64,000 bases of DNA from Paenibacillus terricola (GCF_014779765.1 NZ_JACXZA010000012.1:28346-92345); one strand, 5' to 3'. Positions 25,750-35,314 are shown, counted from the stretch's first letter. Made by a program: numbers and translations. The notes: generated by a model from the letters alone, not told the origin.

Positions 25750-25775
25750 AAGCCCGGTACGTATACACCGGGCTT
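25750..25775. terminator. Hairpin between binding-lipoprotein gene and urtE
   Basis: AAGCCCGGT and ACCGGGCTT pair across eight bases. It lies between two convergent genes and could serve both, although the T-runs are short. Confidence 0.55.
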
Positions 25776-25983
25776 ACTTGAGAGCCTCCTCCTTTGCCGC
25801 GAAGGCAAATAAATGCGAGAAAATCTCTATGTTATTTCGAGGGACATAGAATACGGGACGACAACCATCTTTAGATTGAGTTTTGTACGAATAATCATAT
25901 AAAATATGACAATCATCTTAGATATCGCATCAGAGAGCCCACTGCAGGGCGTTCCTTCATTCCCGCTTCCTTTTCTTCCGCAC

Positions 25984-26679
25984 CTATACCGTCAAATACT
26001 TCCGCACCACTTCGTCGCTCAGCCAATCAAGCTCACCTTCCCAGGCAACAGCGCCTTTATCGAGGATGTAGAAGTAATCACCAACACTACGGACAAAATC
26101 AAGGCTCTGCTCGACGAGCAGAATAGCCGTCTTACCGTCCTGCTTAATGGAGCGAATAACGTCTCGAATGTCGTCGACAATCGACGGCTGTATACCCTCG
26201 CATGGTTCGTCGAGCAACAGAAGCTCAGGCTTCGACGCCAGCGCCCTAGCGAACGCCAGCTGCTGCTGCTGTCCGCCTGACAGATCGCCGCCGCGGCGTT
26301 CATACATCGACGGCAGCACCGGAAACTTCTCGATCGCTTCCGGCGGAATGCCGGAACTCTTCTCACGCGACGCCTCTAATCCGACCAGAATGTTCTCATA
26401 TACGGTCAACTGGCTGAAAACCTCACGCCCTTGCGGTACGTATCCGATGCCGCGCTTCGCTCTTCGCGCCGGCGCCGCCTTCGTCAGGTCGGCGCCATCG
26501 TACGTCACCGCGCCACGACGAGCTTTCAGCACGCCCATAATGCTCTTCATCAGCGTCGTCTTGCCGACGCCGTTGCGGCCGAGCAGGCAGACGACCTGCC
26601 CCGGCTTCACCTTCAGCGACACGCCGCGAAGAATAATGCTTTCGCCATATCCGGCCTCAAGCTGTTGAACGGCTAGCAT
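25984..26679 (-). CDS. urtE: Urea ABC transporter ATPase UrtE
   Basis: A 231-residue ATPase of the LivF type. Walker A GRNGVGKTT, signature LSGGQQQQLAFARAL and Walker B LLLDEPCEGIQPSIV are intact; the last is characteristic of UrtE. GYVPQGREVFSQLTVYENI carries the Q-loop. I chose ATG 26679 ([14 protein letters not shown]), seven bases after AGGAGG. It overlaps the urtD end. It is the last gene of the urt operon. Confidence 0.93.
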   Translation of the reverse strand: MLAVQQLEAGYGESIILRGVSLKVKPGQVVCLLGRNGVGKTTLMKSIMGVLKARRGAVTYDGADLTKAAPARRAKRGIGYVPQGREVFSQLTVYENILVGLEASREKSSGIPPEAIEKFPVLPSMYERRGGDLSGGQQQQLAFARALASKPELLLLDEPCEGIQPSIVDDIRDVIRSIKQDGKTAILLVEQSLDFVRSVGDYFYILDKGAVAWEGELDWLSDEVVRKYLTV

Positions 26680-27448
26680 CCGCATTCCTCCTCTTCCCCA
26701 GATAGACCTCCGCGACCCGGTCATCGCTCTGGATTTCGTCCATCGCGCCTTCCTTCAGCAGCTTACCCTCATGCATAACGGTTACCTTGCTTGCAAAATT
26801 ACGCACGAACTCCATGTCGTGCTCCACGACGACGATCGTCCGCAGCTTCGCAATCTCCTTCAGCAGCTCGCCCGTCTTGTCGGTTTCCTTGTCCGTCATG
26901 CCCGCAACGGGCTCGTCGAGCAGCAGCACGCTCGGCTCCTGCATCAACATAATGCCGATCTCGAGCCACTGCTTCTCGCCGTGCGACAGACCGCCAGCTC
27001 GCCAAGGTGCTTTATCCTGCAGGCCGATCATCACCAGCTGCTGCTCAACCCGCTCGCGGTCTTCCGCTGTAAGACGGGCGAACAACGTCGCGAAGACGCT
27101 TCGACGCTGGCGCATGGCGATCTCTAGATTTTCAAACACCGTTAGGGTTGGGAAAATCGATGGCGCCTGAAACTTGCGGCCTATGCCAAGTCCGGCAATC
27201 TGATGCTCCTTCTTCTTCGTCACATCAACCGGACCGTCGCTGCTGTTATAAATCACAGAACCTGACGTCGATCTTGTTTTGCCGCAAATGACATCAAGCA
27301 TTGTCGTCTTGCCCGCCCCGTTCGGACCGATTAGAAAACGAAGCTCTCCCCGCTCAAGCGTCAAATTCATGCCCTGTATCGCTTTGTATCCATCGAACGA
27401 TACACTAATATCCTCACACTGCAGGATGACGGACGGCTTCTTGCTCAT
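26657..27448 (-). CDS. urtD: Urea ABC transporter ATPase UrtD
   Basis: A 263-residue ATPase of the LivG type. Walker [10 protein letters not shown], then [20 protein letters not shown] (the Q-loop in the UrtD form), signature [15 protein letters not shown] and Walker [17 protein letters not shown]. The GRKFQxPxVF pattern and HGxKQWLEIG are typical of UrtD. The start overlaps the urtC end by 35 bases, indicating coupling. Confidence 0.93.
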   Translation of the reverse strand: MSKKPSVILQCEDISVSFDGYKAIQGMNLTLERGELRFLIGPNGAGKTTMLDVICGKTRSTSGSVIYNSSDGPVDVTKKKEHQIAGLGIGRKFQAPSIFPTLTVFENLEIAMRQRRSVFATLFARLTAEDRERVEQQLVMIGLQDKAPWRAGGLSHGEKQWLEIGIMLMQEPSVLLLDEPVAGMTDKETDKTGELLKEIAKLRTIVVVEHDMEFVRNFASKVTVMHEGKLLKEGAMDEIQSDDRVAEVYLGKRRNADASRSTA

Positions 27449-28496
27449 GCTCGCTCACGCTCCTCTTGCGGAATTTAAGGCGCTCCACCAGACCCGTCAC
27501 GCCGCCAGGCAGGAATACGACTACGACGATAAACAGCGCACCCATGATGAACGTCCAAGCATCCGGATATTGCGCGCTAATCTCACTCTTCGCCCCGTTC
27601 ATCAGCACCGCGCCAAGCACGGCACCGATAAGCGTGCCGCGGCCGCCGATGGCAACCCAGAGCACCATTTCAATCGAAGGAACGATACCGAGCATCGAAG
27701 GCGAAATAATGCCGACGTGAAGCACGAACAACATGCCTGCAAGACCAGCCAGAACGCCGGAAATCGCGAAGGCCGTCATTTGATACAGCGCTGGGTTGTA
27801 GCCGATGAACCGAACGCGGTTCTCTCCGTCGCGGATCGCTCGCAGCACTTTGCCGAATCGGCTCTTCACCAGGAAACGACACAGTACAAATGCCACGACG
27901 AGGAAAATAGCCGTCACCCAGTACAACATCTGCTTCGTATCCGGGGATGAAATCGACTGGCCTGCGATCTTCGAATAGCCGGTAATGCCGTTTGTACCGC
28001 CCGTATATGCCTGCTGTCCAATCAGCAGCGTTGTCGCAATAATAACGAGCGCTTGCGTAAGAATCGTAAAGTAAACGCCGCGGATTCGGTTGCGGAACGT
28101 AACATAGCCGAGTATGAGTGCTAAGACCCCCGGTATAAGCAGCCCCGCTAGGAATGCGAAGCCTAATGATTCGAACGGTTTCCAGAATGCAGGCAGTGCG
28201 GTAAGACCGCTCCAATCCATAAAGTCCGGCATCCTCCCGCCGCTTGCCTGCAGCTTCAAGTGCATCGCCATGGCATAGCCGCCGAGACCGAAGAAGACGC
28301 CGTGGCCCAGGCTGAGAATGCCGGTATAGCCCCAGATTAGGTCCAACCCAAGCGCGACGATTGCAAAAGCAAGAAACTTCGCAAGCAAATTTAGCCGAAA
28401 ATCACTTAAATACAGCGGTGCAGCGAACATCGCCGCCGCCGCGACAGCATATCCGATAAGTGCCCATATACGGGCACGACTCCAAGTTTGGGTCAT
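27414..28496 (-). CDS. urtC: Urea ABC transporter permease UrtC
   Basis: A 360-residue membrane protein of the LivM type. [20 protein letters not shown], then [19 protein letters not shown] (the UrtC signature), and INGV-like [15 protein letters not shown]. About nine hydrophobic helices follow the family pattern. The start is ATG 28496 (or the adjacent ATG 28499) after AGAGGTGG. A longer frame to 28556 overlaps urtB and lacks a site. It pairs with UrtB to form the channel. Confidence 0.92.
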   Translation of the reverse strand: MTQTWSRARIWALIGYAVAAAAMFAAPLYLSDFRLNLLAKFLAFAIVALGLDLIWGYTGILSLGHGVFFGLGGYAMAMHLKLQASGGRMPDFMDWSGLTALPAFWKPFESLGFAFLAGLLIPGVLALILGYVTFRNRIRGVYFTILTQALVIIATTLLIGQQAYTGGTNGITGYSKIAGQSISSPDTKQMLYWVTAIFLVVAFVLCRFLVKSRFGKVLRAIRDGENRVRFIGYNPALYQMTAFAISGVLAGLAGMLFVLHVGIISPSMLGIVPSIEMVLWVAIGGRGTLIGAVLGAVLMNGAKSEISAQYPDAWTFIMGALFIVVVVFLPGGVTGLVERLKFRKRSVSEHEQEAVRHPAV

Positions 28497-28507
28497 CATG
28501 GCCACCT

Positions 28508-29413
28508 CTAATCCAATGAACGTGTGCGCATCGCGACGAACCCTCGCGGCCGCCACTGCAGGAATGCGACAATGCAGACGAACACGAGCACTTTACCGAG
28601 CGATGCATTCGTCCAATATTCGAACAGCGTATTCGTCATGCCGATGCCAAGCGCACCGAGCAGCGTACCAACCAGCTTGCCGACACCGCCCAACACAACA
28701 ACCATAAACGCATCAACGATGTAATAGGTGCCGAGCGACGGGCCAATCGGTCCCAACAGCGTCAACGCACAACCCGCGATTCCAGCGATGCCTGAACCAA
28801 TTGCGAATGTGACGGCATCGACTCTGCGCGTCGAGATGCCGAGACAGGCTGCCATATCACGATTCTGCATAACCGCACGCATATTGCGGCCTGCACGACT
28901 GCGATAAATATAGAAGTACATTGCAAGCAGGCAGATGATAACAAGGGCGATAATGAACAGCCGTTTGTACGGCAGCACGACGCCTTCCATGATCGTGAGT
29001 CCACCGTCCAGCCAGGACGGACTCGTCACGCCGACGTTCGGCGCACCGAAGATGGAACGCGCGAGCTGCTGCAGCGCCAATCCGACACCCCAGGTCGCAA
29101 GCAGACTGTCGAGCGGCCGCCCGTACAAATGCCGGATGAGCGACAGTTCAAGCAGCCATCCGAACAGGAACGCTATAGCGAAGCTTACCGGAATCGCGAG
29201 TATATAATAGTAGTCGAACATGGAAGCAGGCAGTGCGCTTTTAAACATATTTTGCGTCACATACGTTGCATATGCACCGATCATAATAAGCTCGCCATGC
29301 GCCATATTGATGACATTCATCAGACCGAACGTTATTGCAAGGCCAAGCGCGATTAGCAGCAGTATGGAGCTGACGCTGAGCCCATTGAACAGCTGCGTAA
29401 TATAAATTGCCAT
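28508..29413 (-). CDS. urtB: Urea ABC transporter permease UrtB
   Basis: A 301-residue LivH-type permease. [20 protein letters not shown] starts it; [20 protein letters not shown] and [16 protein letters not shown] are typical of UrtB. The cytoplasmic EAA-like loop is [38 protein letters not shown] follows near the C-terminus. It is separated from urtA by a hairpin, which probably lowers its expression relative to the binding protein. Confidence 0.93.
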   Translation of the reverse strand: MAIYITQLFNGLSVSSILLLIALGLAITFGLMNVINMAHGELIMIGAYATYVTQNMFKSALPASMFDYYYILAIPVSFAIAFLFGWLLELSLIRHLYGRPLDSLLATWGVGLALQQLARSIFGAPNVGVTSPSWLDGGLTIMEGVVLPYKRLFIIALVIICLLAMYFYIYRSRAGRNMRAVMQNRDMAACLGISTRRVDAVTFAIGSGIAGIAGCALTLLGPIGPSLGTYYIVDAFMVVVLGGVGKLVGTLLGALGIGMTNTLFEYWTNASLGKVLVFVCIVAFLQWRPRGFVAMRTRSLD

Positions 29414-29450
29414 AAGTCCACCCCACAGGCGAGTCGATTATAGGCAGGAC

Positions 29451-29488
29451 AAAAGGAGTATCCGAAATTGCTGCAGCGAATACTCCTT
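29451..29488 (-). terminator. Intra-operon attenuating hairpin between urtA and urtB
   Basis: On the minus strand AAGGAGTATTC pairs with GGATACTCCTTTT. The T-run follows the stem. Such partial terminators commonly follow binding-protein genes. Confidence 0.7.
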
Positions 29489-29547
29489 CTCCCCTCCCAT
29501 TACATGCGTAAGATTATGTTCAGCCGCCTTGAGTCAGCTGCTTCATG

Positions 29548-30807
29548 CTAGTTGCCCACGCTAAGCGTGGCTGCCCAAGTATAGCCCTTTAAGTATGGAT
29601 CCGGCTTAACCGGCTCGCCGGAGTTCCACAGCTCCTTGAACATACCGCCGGATTGCACTTCGCCGATCCGAACCGTTTTGTACAAGTGCTGCGTTGCACC
29701 GTCAATTTTCACTTTACCCTCCGGGGCATCCCATTCGAGTCCCTTCGCCGCTTCCTTCACCTTCGCAACGTCCGTGGAGCCCGCTTTCTCTACAGCTGCC
29801 GCCCACAGATAAACAGCGTCGTAACCTGCTTCGATCGGGTCCGCCGTTACGCGGTCATTGCCGTATTTCTTCTTATAGTTCTCAACGAACGTCTTGTTCT
29901 GCGGCGTATCCGTCGTCTCGTAGTAGTTCCAAGCCGCCAGGTGGCCCGTCAGCACGTCCGCGCCGATGCCGCGGATTTCTTCTTCAGCCACCGATACGGA
30001 CAGCGTCGTCAGATCCTTCGATGTAATACCCGCATCCTTCAACTGCTTGAAGAAAGCAACGTTGCTGTCACCGTTCAACGTATTGAATACAACATCCGGC
30101 TTCGCTTCTTTAATCTTCGTAATAATAGTGCTGTAATCCGTGTGTCCAAGCGGCGTATACTCTTCGCCTACCAATTCGCCACCTTCAGCCTTCAGCTGTT
30201 CTTTAATGATCTTGTTGGCGGTACGTGGGAATACGTAGTCGGAACCGAGCAGGTAGAACTTCTTGCCGCGGTTCTCAAGCAGCCATGTGACCGCCGGTAC
30301 GATTTGTTGGTTCGTCGTAGCGCCTGTGTAGAAAATGTTCGGCGAGGACTCTAGTCCTTCGTATTGAACCGGATACCAGAGCAGACCGTTCAGCTCCTCG
30401 AACACTGGCAGCATCGCCTTCCGACTTGCCGACGTCCAGCCACCGAATACCGTTGCGACTTTATTCTCAGATAGCAGCTTGCGCGCCTTCTCGGCGAAAG
30501 TCGGCCAATCCGAAGCGCCATCCTCAATGACTGGCTCAATCTGTTTGCCAAGGACGCCGCCCTTCGCATTGATCTCCTCGATTGCCATCATCTCCGCGTC
30601 TTTAACCGATACCTCACTGATCGACATCGTGCCGCTGAGGGAGTGAAGAATGCCAACCTTGATCGTGTCACCACCTGTTGCTGCGGTAGTGCCTCCTTCT
30701 GTGGTCGAAGCCGGCTCATCCTTGCTCGTTCCGCAGGCTGCAAGACCAACTGCCAGGACTAGCATTAATAGCGCTGTGCGGTGAATGCTCATTTTCTTTT
30801 TCTTCAT
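29548..30807 (-). CDS. urtA: Urea ABC transporter substrate-binding lipoprotein UrtA
   Basis: A 419-residue urea-binding protein. The signal [13 protein letters not shown] ends in a lipobox (LAAC). The mature part begins with a Thr/Gly-rich stretch, then [20 protein letters not shown], a UrtA hallmark. [20 protein letters not shown] and [20 protein letters not shown] are also diagnostic. ATG 30807 follows GGGAG; upstream in-frame codons to 30894 have no site. It is the first gene of the operon, downstream of a promoter with three GlnR-type boxes. Confidence 0.95.
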   Translation of the reverse strand: MKKKKMSIHRTALLMLVLAVGLAACGTSKDEPASTTEGGTTAATGGDTIKVGILHSLSGTMSISEVSVKDAEMMAIEEINAKGGVLGKQIEPVIEDGASDWPTFAEKARKLLSENKVATVFGGWTSASRKAMLPVFEELNGLLWYPVQYEGLESSPNIFYTGATTNQQIVPAVTWLLENRGKKFYLLGSDYVFPRTANKIIKEQLKAEGGELVGEEYTPLGHTDYSTIITKIKEAKPDVVFNTLNGDSNVAFFKQLKDAGITSKDLTTLSVSVAEEEIRGIGADVLTGHLAAWNYYETTDTPQNKTFVENYKKKYGNDRVTADPIEAGYDAVYLWAAAVEKAGSTDVAKVKEAAKGLEWDAPEGKVKIDGATQHLYKTVRIGEVQSGGMFKELWNSGEPVKPDPYLKGYTWAATLSVGN

Positions 30808-30877
30808 GCTCCCACTCCCCATTACGATCTGTTTCCGAACATTGGGTTTACAATTCGTTCCATCGTTCGTGATTCCC

Positions 30878-30907
30878 ATTATAGAGGTGCACAAAGTTTA
30901 ATGTCAA
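30878..30907 (-). promoter_or_regulatory. Predicted sigma-A promoter of urt operon
   Basis: TTGACA (30902-30907 on the minus strand) and a perfect TATAAT (30878-30883) with an 18-base spacer. Confidence 0.7.
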
Positions 30908-30918
30908 TATAGTTTACA
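30902..30918. promoter_or_regulatory. GlnR/TnrA-type box 1 at urtA
   Basis: TGTCAATATAGTTTACA fits TGTNAN7TNACA. Its one end is the -35 hexamer itself, so it is centred near -39. Confidence 0.7.
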
Positions 30919-30975
30919 TCAATAATCTGGATGTAGACATAATCTTAAAAAGTTTAATCTAGTTCCGGTCTTTTG

Positions 30976-30992
30976 TGTTAGATACACTGACA
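30976..30992. promoter_or_regulatory. GlnR/TnrA-type box 2 at urtA
   Basis: TGTTAGATACACTGACA fits TGTNAN7TNACA, 74 bp upstream of box 1. Confidence 0.65.
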
Positions 30993-31048
30993 TATATGAC
31001 GTAAACTGTCCCAATATTCGGGGGGCAGCAAACAATTTTCTTGTTTTG

Positions 31049-31065
31049 TGTCATTTATCATGACA
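31049..31065. promoter_or_regulatory. GlnR/TnrA-type box 3 at urtA
   Basis: TGTCATTTATCATGACA fits TGTNAN7TNACA with perfect arms TGTCAT/ATGACA, 73 bp upstream of box 2. Confidence 0.65.
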
Positions 31066-31242
31066 TAATTCTACAGTAAGTATATTCGTCTTTTATGTAT
31101 ACGGTTTCTGTTTATTCACCAATTGAAACATTGGATACGTCAGTTAAAGAAGCGATAGCACACATACAGGATTACAATTATGGAAAATGTTAATAAAACT
31201 TTCGAAAATCCCTTTATTTATTCTAAAATTTTGGTTTTCATA

Positions 31243-31271
31243 TTGGACATCACGCCTAAACATGGTAGTAT
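31243..31271 (+). promoter_or_regulatory. Possible sigma-A promoter of the diguanylate cyclase gene
   Basis: TTGGAC and TAGTAT with 17 bases between; the -10 merges into TATAAT three bases later. Confidence 0.4.
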
Positions 31272-31320
31272 AATGGTTGATTATCTCTAGTTAAATACTA
31301 CCACTATCAGGGTGTGACTT

Positions 31321-32793
31321 ATGATGCATCACTGGATGCCGAGACTAGGCCTACGGTATCGGTTTGCAGTTGCGATTACCGTCGGCATACTCCTTCCAAC
31401 CTCCTTAGTCAGCTTGCTCACCTACCGGCTCATCGACAACCAGGCCGAACAATCAGCCCATACGAGAATCGAACGGAGCCTCGCAGTCATCGATGATCAA
31501 CTCACGAACACGATTCATACTGCCGAAGCAGATGCACGTTGGATGTCACAGCTGTTCTCAGATGACATCAGCAGCGAACCTTCCTTGGCACCAACTGAGT
31601 CTAACAGAATGATTGAACTGTTCCTGGAAGAACACGAACAATACCGTTATATCATTATCCGGTCTGATCATAGACCCGATGTTGTCATATCGCGGCCATC
31701 GCAGCCCAAGCCTGTTGTTAAGACTTCTGCATTCACTCCCGACAGCGCTTCCATCCACCACCCGATTGTTCTTCCGCCGTCAACTCCTAATGGCCGCTTA
31801 GAGGCAGCAATTGAAACTCAACTGCCGGACAGCAAGGGTTATCTTATCATCAACCTATCCCTGGAGCCGATAACGAACGTCCTTAGTAACGAAGCGTCAG
31901 CGCATGGTATTCGGTTTATACTGGCAGACCCTAACAGCACCATTCTCGCGGATTCAGGACACGGCACGGAGGCGATTCTTGAACAATCCTCCTCGCTTCA
32001 GCTTGTAACGAACTCGACTACCGAGTGGCAGATTGCAGCCGAACTGCCACATGATCGCATTTATCCAGCTGCTATGTCCGCCATCCGGTCGACAGCGTTT
32101 ATTATCGTACTTGCGCTGCTGATCGGCCTGTTCGCCGCTGCGCTGCTAGCGGCCCGCTTTATTCGCCCAATTCGAATGTACCGTGAAGCGTTCGGTCGCA
32201 TGGCGGATGGCGATCTGTCATTCGCCATGCCTGCCGCAGCGCGAGACGAATGGGGCAAACTAGGGGCTTCATTCAACCGTATGTTGAAGTCGCTTCAATT
32301 GCATGCGTTCTCAGATCCTTTGACAGGCCTGCCAGATCGCCGCCGTATGCTTCAGCTTATCGAGCAGCAATTTAAGATGAACAAGCCCGATGAAACGTCC
32401 CCTTTTGCTATCTGGTTCATTGATGTCGACAATTTCAAGCAGATGAACGATACTCGGGGACATGCTTTCGGTGACGATGTTGTCCGTCAAGTCGCCTTTG
32501 AACTGCAGAAGCTGATGCCTTCACCGAACGTCGTATCTCGCTTCGGAGGCGACGAGTTCGTTATGCTGATGCCAGGGGCAAATGATTTGTCCCTGAAGGC
32601 CCATGCAACGAGGCTTCAGGAGAGGTTCGAGCGAGGCATTAATGTTCGGGGCGATCTGCTGCGCGTACAGCTAAGCGTTGGCGTAGCGGTTTATCCGAAG
32701 GATGGCGAGACATTGGATCAGTTAATTGCAAGCGCTGACATGGCCATGTATAAGGCGAAGCGTAAAGGCAAGAACAACATTCAATTCCATTGA
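31321..32793 (+). CDS. Membrane-anchored diguanylate cyclase with HAMP domain
   Basis: A 490-residue sensor enzyme that makes c-di-GMP. A membrane helix at about 12-35 (FAVAITVGILLPTSLVSLLT), an outside sensory region to about 255, a second helix (IVLALLIGLFAAALLAARFI, about 258-278), HAMP (RPIRMYREAFGRMADGDLSF) and a GGDEF domain (DPLTGLPDRRRM; active site RFGGDEFVML near 408). The product-inhibition RxxD motif that usually precedes GGDEF is absent (the equivalent stretch reads SPNVVSR), so feedback control is unlikely. There is no EAL domain. The ribosome site (AGGGTGTG) is weak and ATG 31321 or 31324 could be used. It is divergent from urtA, and may sense something unrelated. Confidence 0.88.
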   Translation: MMHHWMPRLGLRYRFAVAITVGILLPTSLVSLLTYRLIDNQAEQSAHTRIERSLAVIDDQLTNTIHTAEADARWMSQLFSDDISSEPSLAPTESNRMIELFLEEHEQYRYIIIRSDHRPDVVISRPSQPKPVVKTSAFTPDSASIHHPIVLPPSTPNGRLEAAIETQLPDSKGYLIINLSLEPITNVLSNEASAHGIRFILADPNSTILADSGHGTEAILEQSSSLQLVTNSTTEWQIAAELPHDRIYPAAMSAIRSTAFIIVLALLIGLFAAALLAARFIRPIRMYREAFGRMADGDLSFAMPAAARDEWGKLGASFNRMLKSLQLHAFSDPLTGLPDRRRMLQLIEQQFKMNKPDETSPFAIWFIDVDNFKQMNDTRGHAFGDDVVRQVAFELQKLMPSPNVVSRFGGDEFVMLMPGANDLSLKAHATRLQERFERGINVRGDLLRVQLSVGVAVYPKDGETLDQLIASADMAMYKAKRKGKNNIQFH

Positions 32794-32844
32794 AGAAACC
32801 GAAACCGGAATAACCCAACACCGAGCATTCATGAGACAACAAAG

Positions 32845-32880
32845 AAACCCCGATGACCGCTTGTGCGATTGTCGGGGTTT
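32845..32880. terminator. Bidirectional terminator between cyclase and PrsA-like genes
   Basis: AAACCCCGA pairs with TCGGGGTTT; both strands have a T-run. Confidence 0.8.
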
Positions 32881-32892
32881 TCATCTTTTTTC

Positions 32893-34008
32893 TTATTTGC
32901 TTGTATCCGCACCTGCATCTTTCGTATCCGTTGCGTTATTCGCATCGTCTTTAGCTTTGGCATCATCGGATGCCTTAGCGTCGTCGCCCGTCGCAGCGCC
33001 GCTGTTCGTGTCGCTGCCCGTCGTTCCCGTGCTGTCCGTTGCCGTCTCATCCTTCGGCAAGTTGATCGATTCGATCAGACCGTCAAGCTCATTGGTCATG
33101 AACGCTTCCATCTTCGCTGTGATAACGTTAGTCTGAACGTCGGATTTCGTATCTGCTGCGATTTCTTCATATTTCTTATCTTCACGGCTCTCGACTTTAA
33201 TGACATGGTAACCATAGCTCGTCTTGACTGGCTCGCCGATAACGCCAATCGGCTGCGTGATCGCCGCTTGCTTGAACTCTTCAACCCATTTGTTCGGGCT
33301 ATAGTTCTCAATCAACCCGCCAGCGTCCTTCGAGCCCGTGTCATCGGAAAACTCTGTCGCGAGAGCCTTCCAGTCGCCGCCTGCGTCAAGCTTCTGCTTC
33401 ACATCTTGAGCGATCTTCAGCGCTTCTTCATCCTTACGCTTCTCTGCGCCTGTCGACATATCCATTGTTGCGATCAGAATGTGGCGAACGTTAACTTTGT
33501 TGTATCCCGTCTTGTTCTTGTCGAACTCTGCCTTCAGCTCATCTTCCGTTACGTTACGCTCCCAATACTTGCGAATCGTGACGATCTGCTGGTAGAAGGT
33601 ACGAACGTCGGCGGATTTCAGTCCTGCTTCATCCGTCGATTTCTTCAGCGACTCATTGTCTTTAACCGCCGTCTCGTATTGCTTAACGAAATCATCAAGG
33701 CCTTCGCTTGCTGCATCCTTATCCTCTTTGCTCGCACGATCGAACAGTACTTTGTAGCCAACGTACTCTTTCAAATAATGCTCTTTCGCCTCTGGAAGTT
33801 GGATATACATCGCGAACTGCTGATCGAACATCGAGTAGAACGCGACGTACTTATTGAACTCCGATTCTGTCACTTCTCCACCTTTATAGGCAGCAAGGAC
33901 CTTGTCTTCTTTCTTGCCGCAAGCCGCTAGTGCGGATACGACGAGAAGCAGGGCCGCCATTAGTAAAAATCCGCGACGCCATGCGGATAACCGTGTTGTC
34001 TGTGCCAT
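32893..34008 (-). CDS. PrsA-like peptidyl-prolyl isomerase lipoprotein, copy 1
   Basis: A 371-residue lipoprotein foldase. The signal LLMAALLLVVSALAAC ends in lipobox LAAC. A SurA/PrsA-like N-region (GGEVTESEFNKYVAFYS) is followed by a parvulin domain: VNVRHILIATMDM, WKALATEFSDDTGSKDAGG, and GEPVKTSYGYHVIKVESRED. The last 55 residues are a low-complexity Asp/Thr/Ala-rich tail. It helps fold secreted proteins at the membrane-wall interface. Its neighbour upstream is a close paralogue with its own terminator, so copy 1 has a separate promoter with a striking inverted repeat. Confidence 0.85.
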   Translation of the reverse strand: MAQTTRLSAWRRGFLLMAALLLVVSALAACGKKEDKVLAAYKGGEVTESEFNKYVAFYSMFDQQFAMYIQLPEAKEHYLKEYVGYKVLFDRASKEDKDAASEGLDDFVKQYETAVKDNESLKKSTDEAGLKSADVRTFYQQIVTIRKYWERNVTEDELKAEFDKNKTGYNKVNVRHILIATMDMSTGAEKRKDEEALKIAQDVKQKLDAGGDWKALATEFSDDTGSKDAGGLIENYSPNKWVEEFKQAAITQPIGVIGEPVKTSYGYHVIKVESREDKKYEEIAADTKSDVQTNVITAKMEAFMTNELDGLIESINLPKDETATDSTGTTGSDTNSGAATGDDAKASDDAKAKDDANNATDTKDAGADTSK

Positions 34009-34072
34009 TATGAATCCCCTTTCACAAATCTCAACTTCTTGTATTGTAACAGATTGCTAGATTGTTGGCTAT

Positions 34073-34106
34073 TCACATTAGTAGCTTCTGGAAGTTACTA
34101 ATGTGA
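34073..34106. promoter_or_regulatory. Long inverted repeat upstream of PrsA-like copy 1
   Basis: TCACATTAGTA and TACTAATGTGA continue inward as GCTTC/GAAGT, giving 16-base arms with one wobble and a two-base centre. No T-run follows on the minus strand, so it looks like an operator near the copy 1 promoter. Confidence 0.5.
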
Positions 34107-34136
34107 CATAATGGGAACCACATCGACCATGAAAAT

Positions 34137-34170
34137 AAAGAAAAAGCGCGCAGAGATGATCTCTGCGCGC
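34137..34170 (-). terminator. Terminator after PrsA-like copy 2
   Basis: GCGCGCAGAGAT and its complement form a 12-base stem followed by TTTTTCTTTATTTTC on the minus strand. Confidence 0.9.
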
Positions 34171-34189
34171 CTCCGGGCACGTTACAATT

Positions 34190-35314
34190 TTACTTCGCGG
34201 CGCCCTCTTCCTTCTTCTCGGTATTCGTATCTGTCGAAGTACCTGTGTCGGTGCCTGTGCCGGCTTGTCCGCTGTCCTTGCTCGTATCCGTGGAATTGCT
34301 CGTTTTATCGGTCGTTTCCTTCGGCAGTTCGATCTTTGTGATCAGTCCCGGCAGCTCATCGCTCATGAACTTGTTCAGGTTGTTCGTCGAGATCGATTGA
34401 CGAAGTTCTTTCTTGATCGTATCCGGCACCTGTTCCCAAGTGCGCGTCTCACGCTTCTCTACCTTAATGACATGGTAACCGTACTCTGTTTCAACAGGAT
34501 CGCCGATTTTGCCGACTTCCTGCGAGTTCGCCGCTTTCTTGAACGCCTCTACCCAAACGCGCGGCGCTTGATTCTCATAGAGGCCGCCTTTATTCTTGGA
34601 GCCCTCATCATCGGAATACTTCTTCGCCAGCTCGGTCCAGTCGCCGCCCTTCTCGAGCTCCGCCTTCACGTCCTTCGCTTTCTTCAGAGCGTCTTCCTTC
34701 TTCAGCTTCTCCTCGCCAGTGGAAGGATCCTTGAAGCCGATCAGGATATGACGAAGCGATACATTGTTGAAGTCCGTTGGCGCCTTATCGTAGATCGCCT
34801 TAATCTCTTCGTCCTTCACGCTTTGCTCGGAGTGGTCCATCACCGTGATGATCATCCGGTAGAACCATTCTGCATCAGCGTTCGTTAGACCGGCTTTATC
34901 CATCTTCGCCTTCATGGTCGCGTCGCTCTTAGCCGCTTCTTCGAACTGCTTCACGAACGTCTTCACGTCTGCCGACGCTGCATCCTTCGCTTTGGCATCG
35001 GCGCGGCTGTATAGAATCTTGTAGCCGACATATTCGCGAAGGAATTGCTCCTTCATGCCTTCGATGGACAGATACGCTTCAGCCGATGGGTTAACGATGG
35101 AGAAGAAGCTGATATAGCGATCGAACTCTTTGTCCGTTACTTTACCATCCTTGTACTCTGCAACAACGGTGCCCTGATCAGAAGCAGGCGCTTTCGTAAC
35201 ATCTACTGTCTTCTTGCCGCATGCGGACATAACGACCGCGAGCGACAGCAGCAGCACCAGCATAGCGGACAGACCGCGTTTGCCTGTGAAGCTGCGTTGT
35301 TTATTGTGCAACAT
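34190..35314 (-). CDS. PrsA-like peptidyl-prolyl isomerase lipoprotein, copy 2
   Basis: A 374-residue paralogue of copy 1. Lipobox VVMSAC; parvulin domain with VSLRHILIGFKDPSTGEEK, WTELAKKYSDDEGSKNKGG and GDPVETEYGYHVIKVEKRE. The tail is again Thr/Asp/Ser-rich (about 45 residues). The two copies align along their whole length, so this is a tandem duplication. ATG 35314 overlaps the mfd stop, and GGGAG lies upstream, so copy 2 is read with mfd. Confidence 0.85.
   Translation of the reverse strand: MLHNKQRSFTGKRGLSAMLVLLLSLAVVMSACGKKTVDVTKAPASDQGTVVAEYKDGKVTDKEFDRYISFFSIVNPSAEAYLSIEGMKEQFLREYVGYKILYSRADAKAKDAASADVKTFVKQFEEAAKSDATMKAKMDKAGLTNADAEWFYRMIITVMDHSEQSVKDEEIKAIYDKAPTDFNNVSLRHILIGFKDPSTGEEKLKKEDALKKAKDVKAELEKGGDWTELAKKYSDDEGSKNKGGLYENQAPRVWVEAFKKAANSQEVGKIGDPVETEYGYHVIKVEKRETRTWEQVPDTIKKELRQSISTNNLNKFMSDELPGLITKIELPKETTDKTSNSTDTSKDSGQAGTGTDTGTSTDTNTEKKEEGAAK

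Noticed and set aside
13548..30894. Urease genes
   Set aside because: None are present in the window, despite urea transport and a possible nickel importer.
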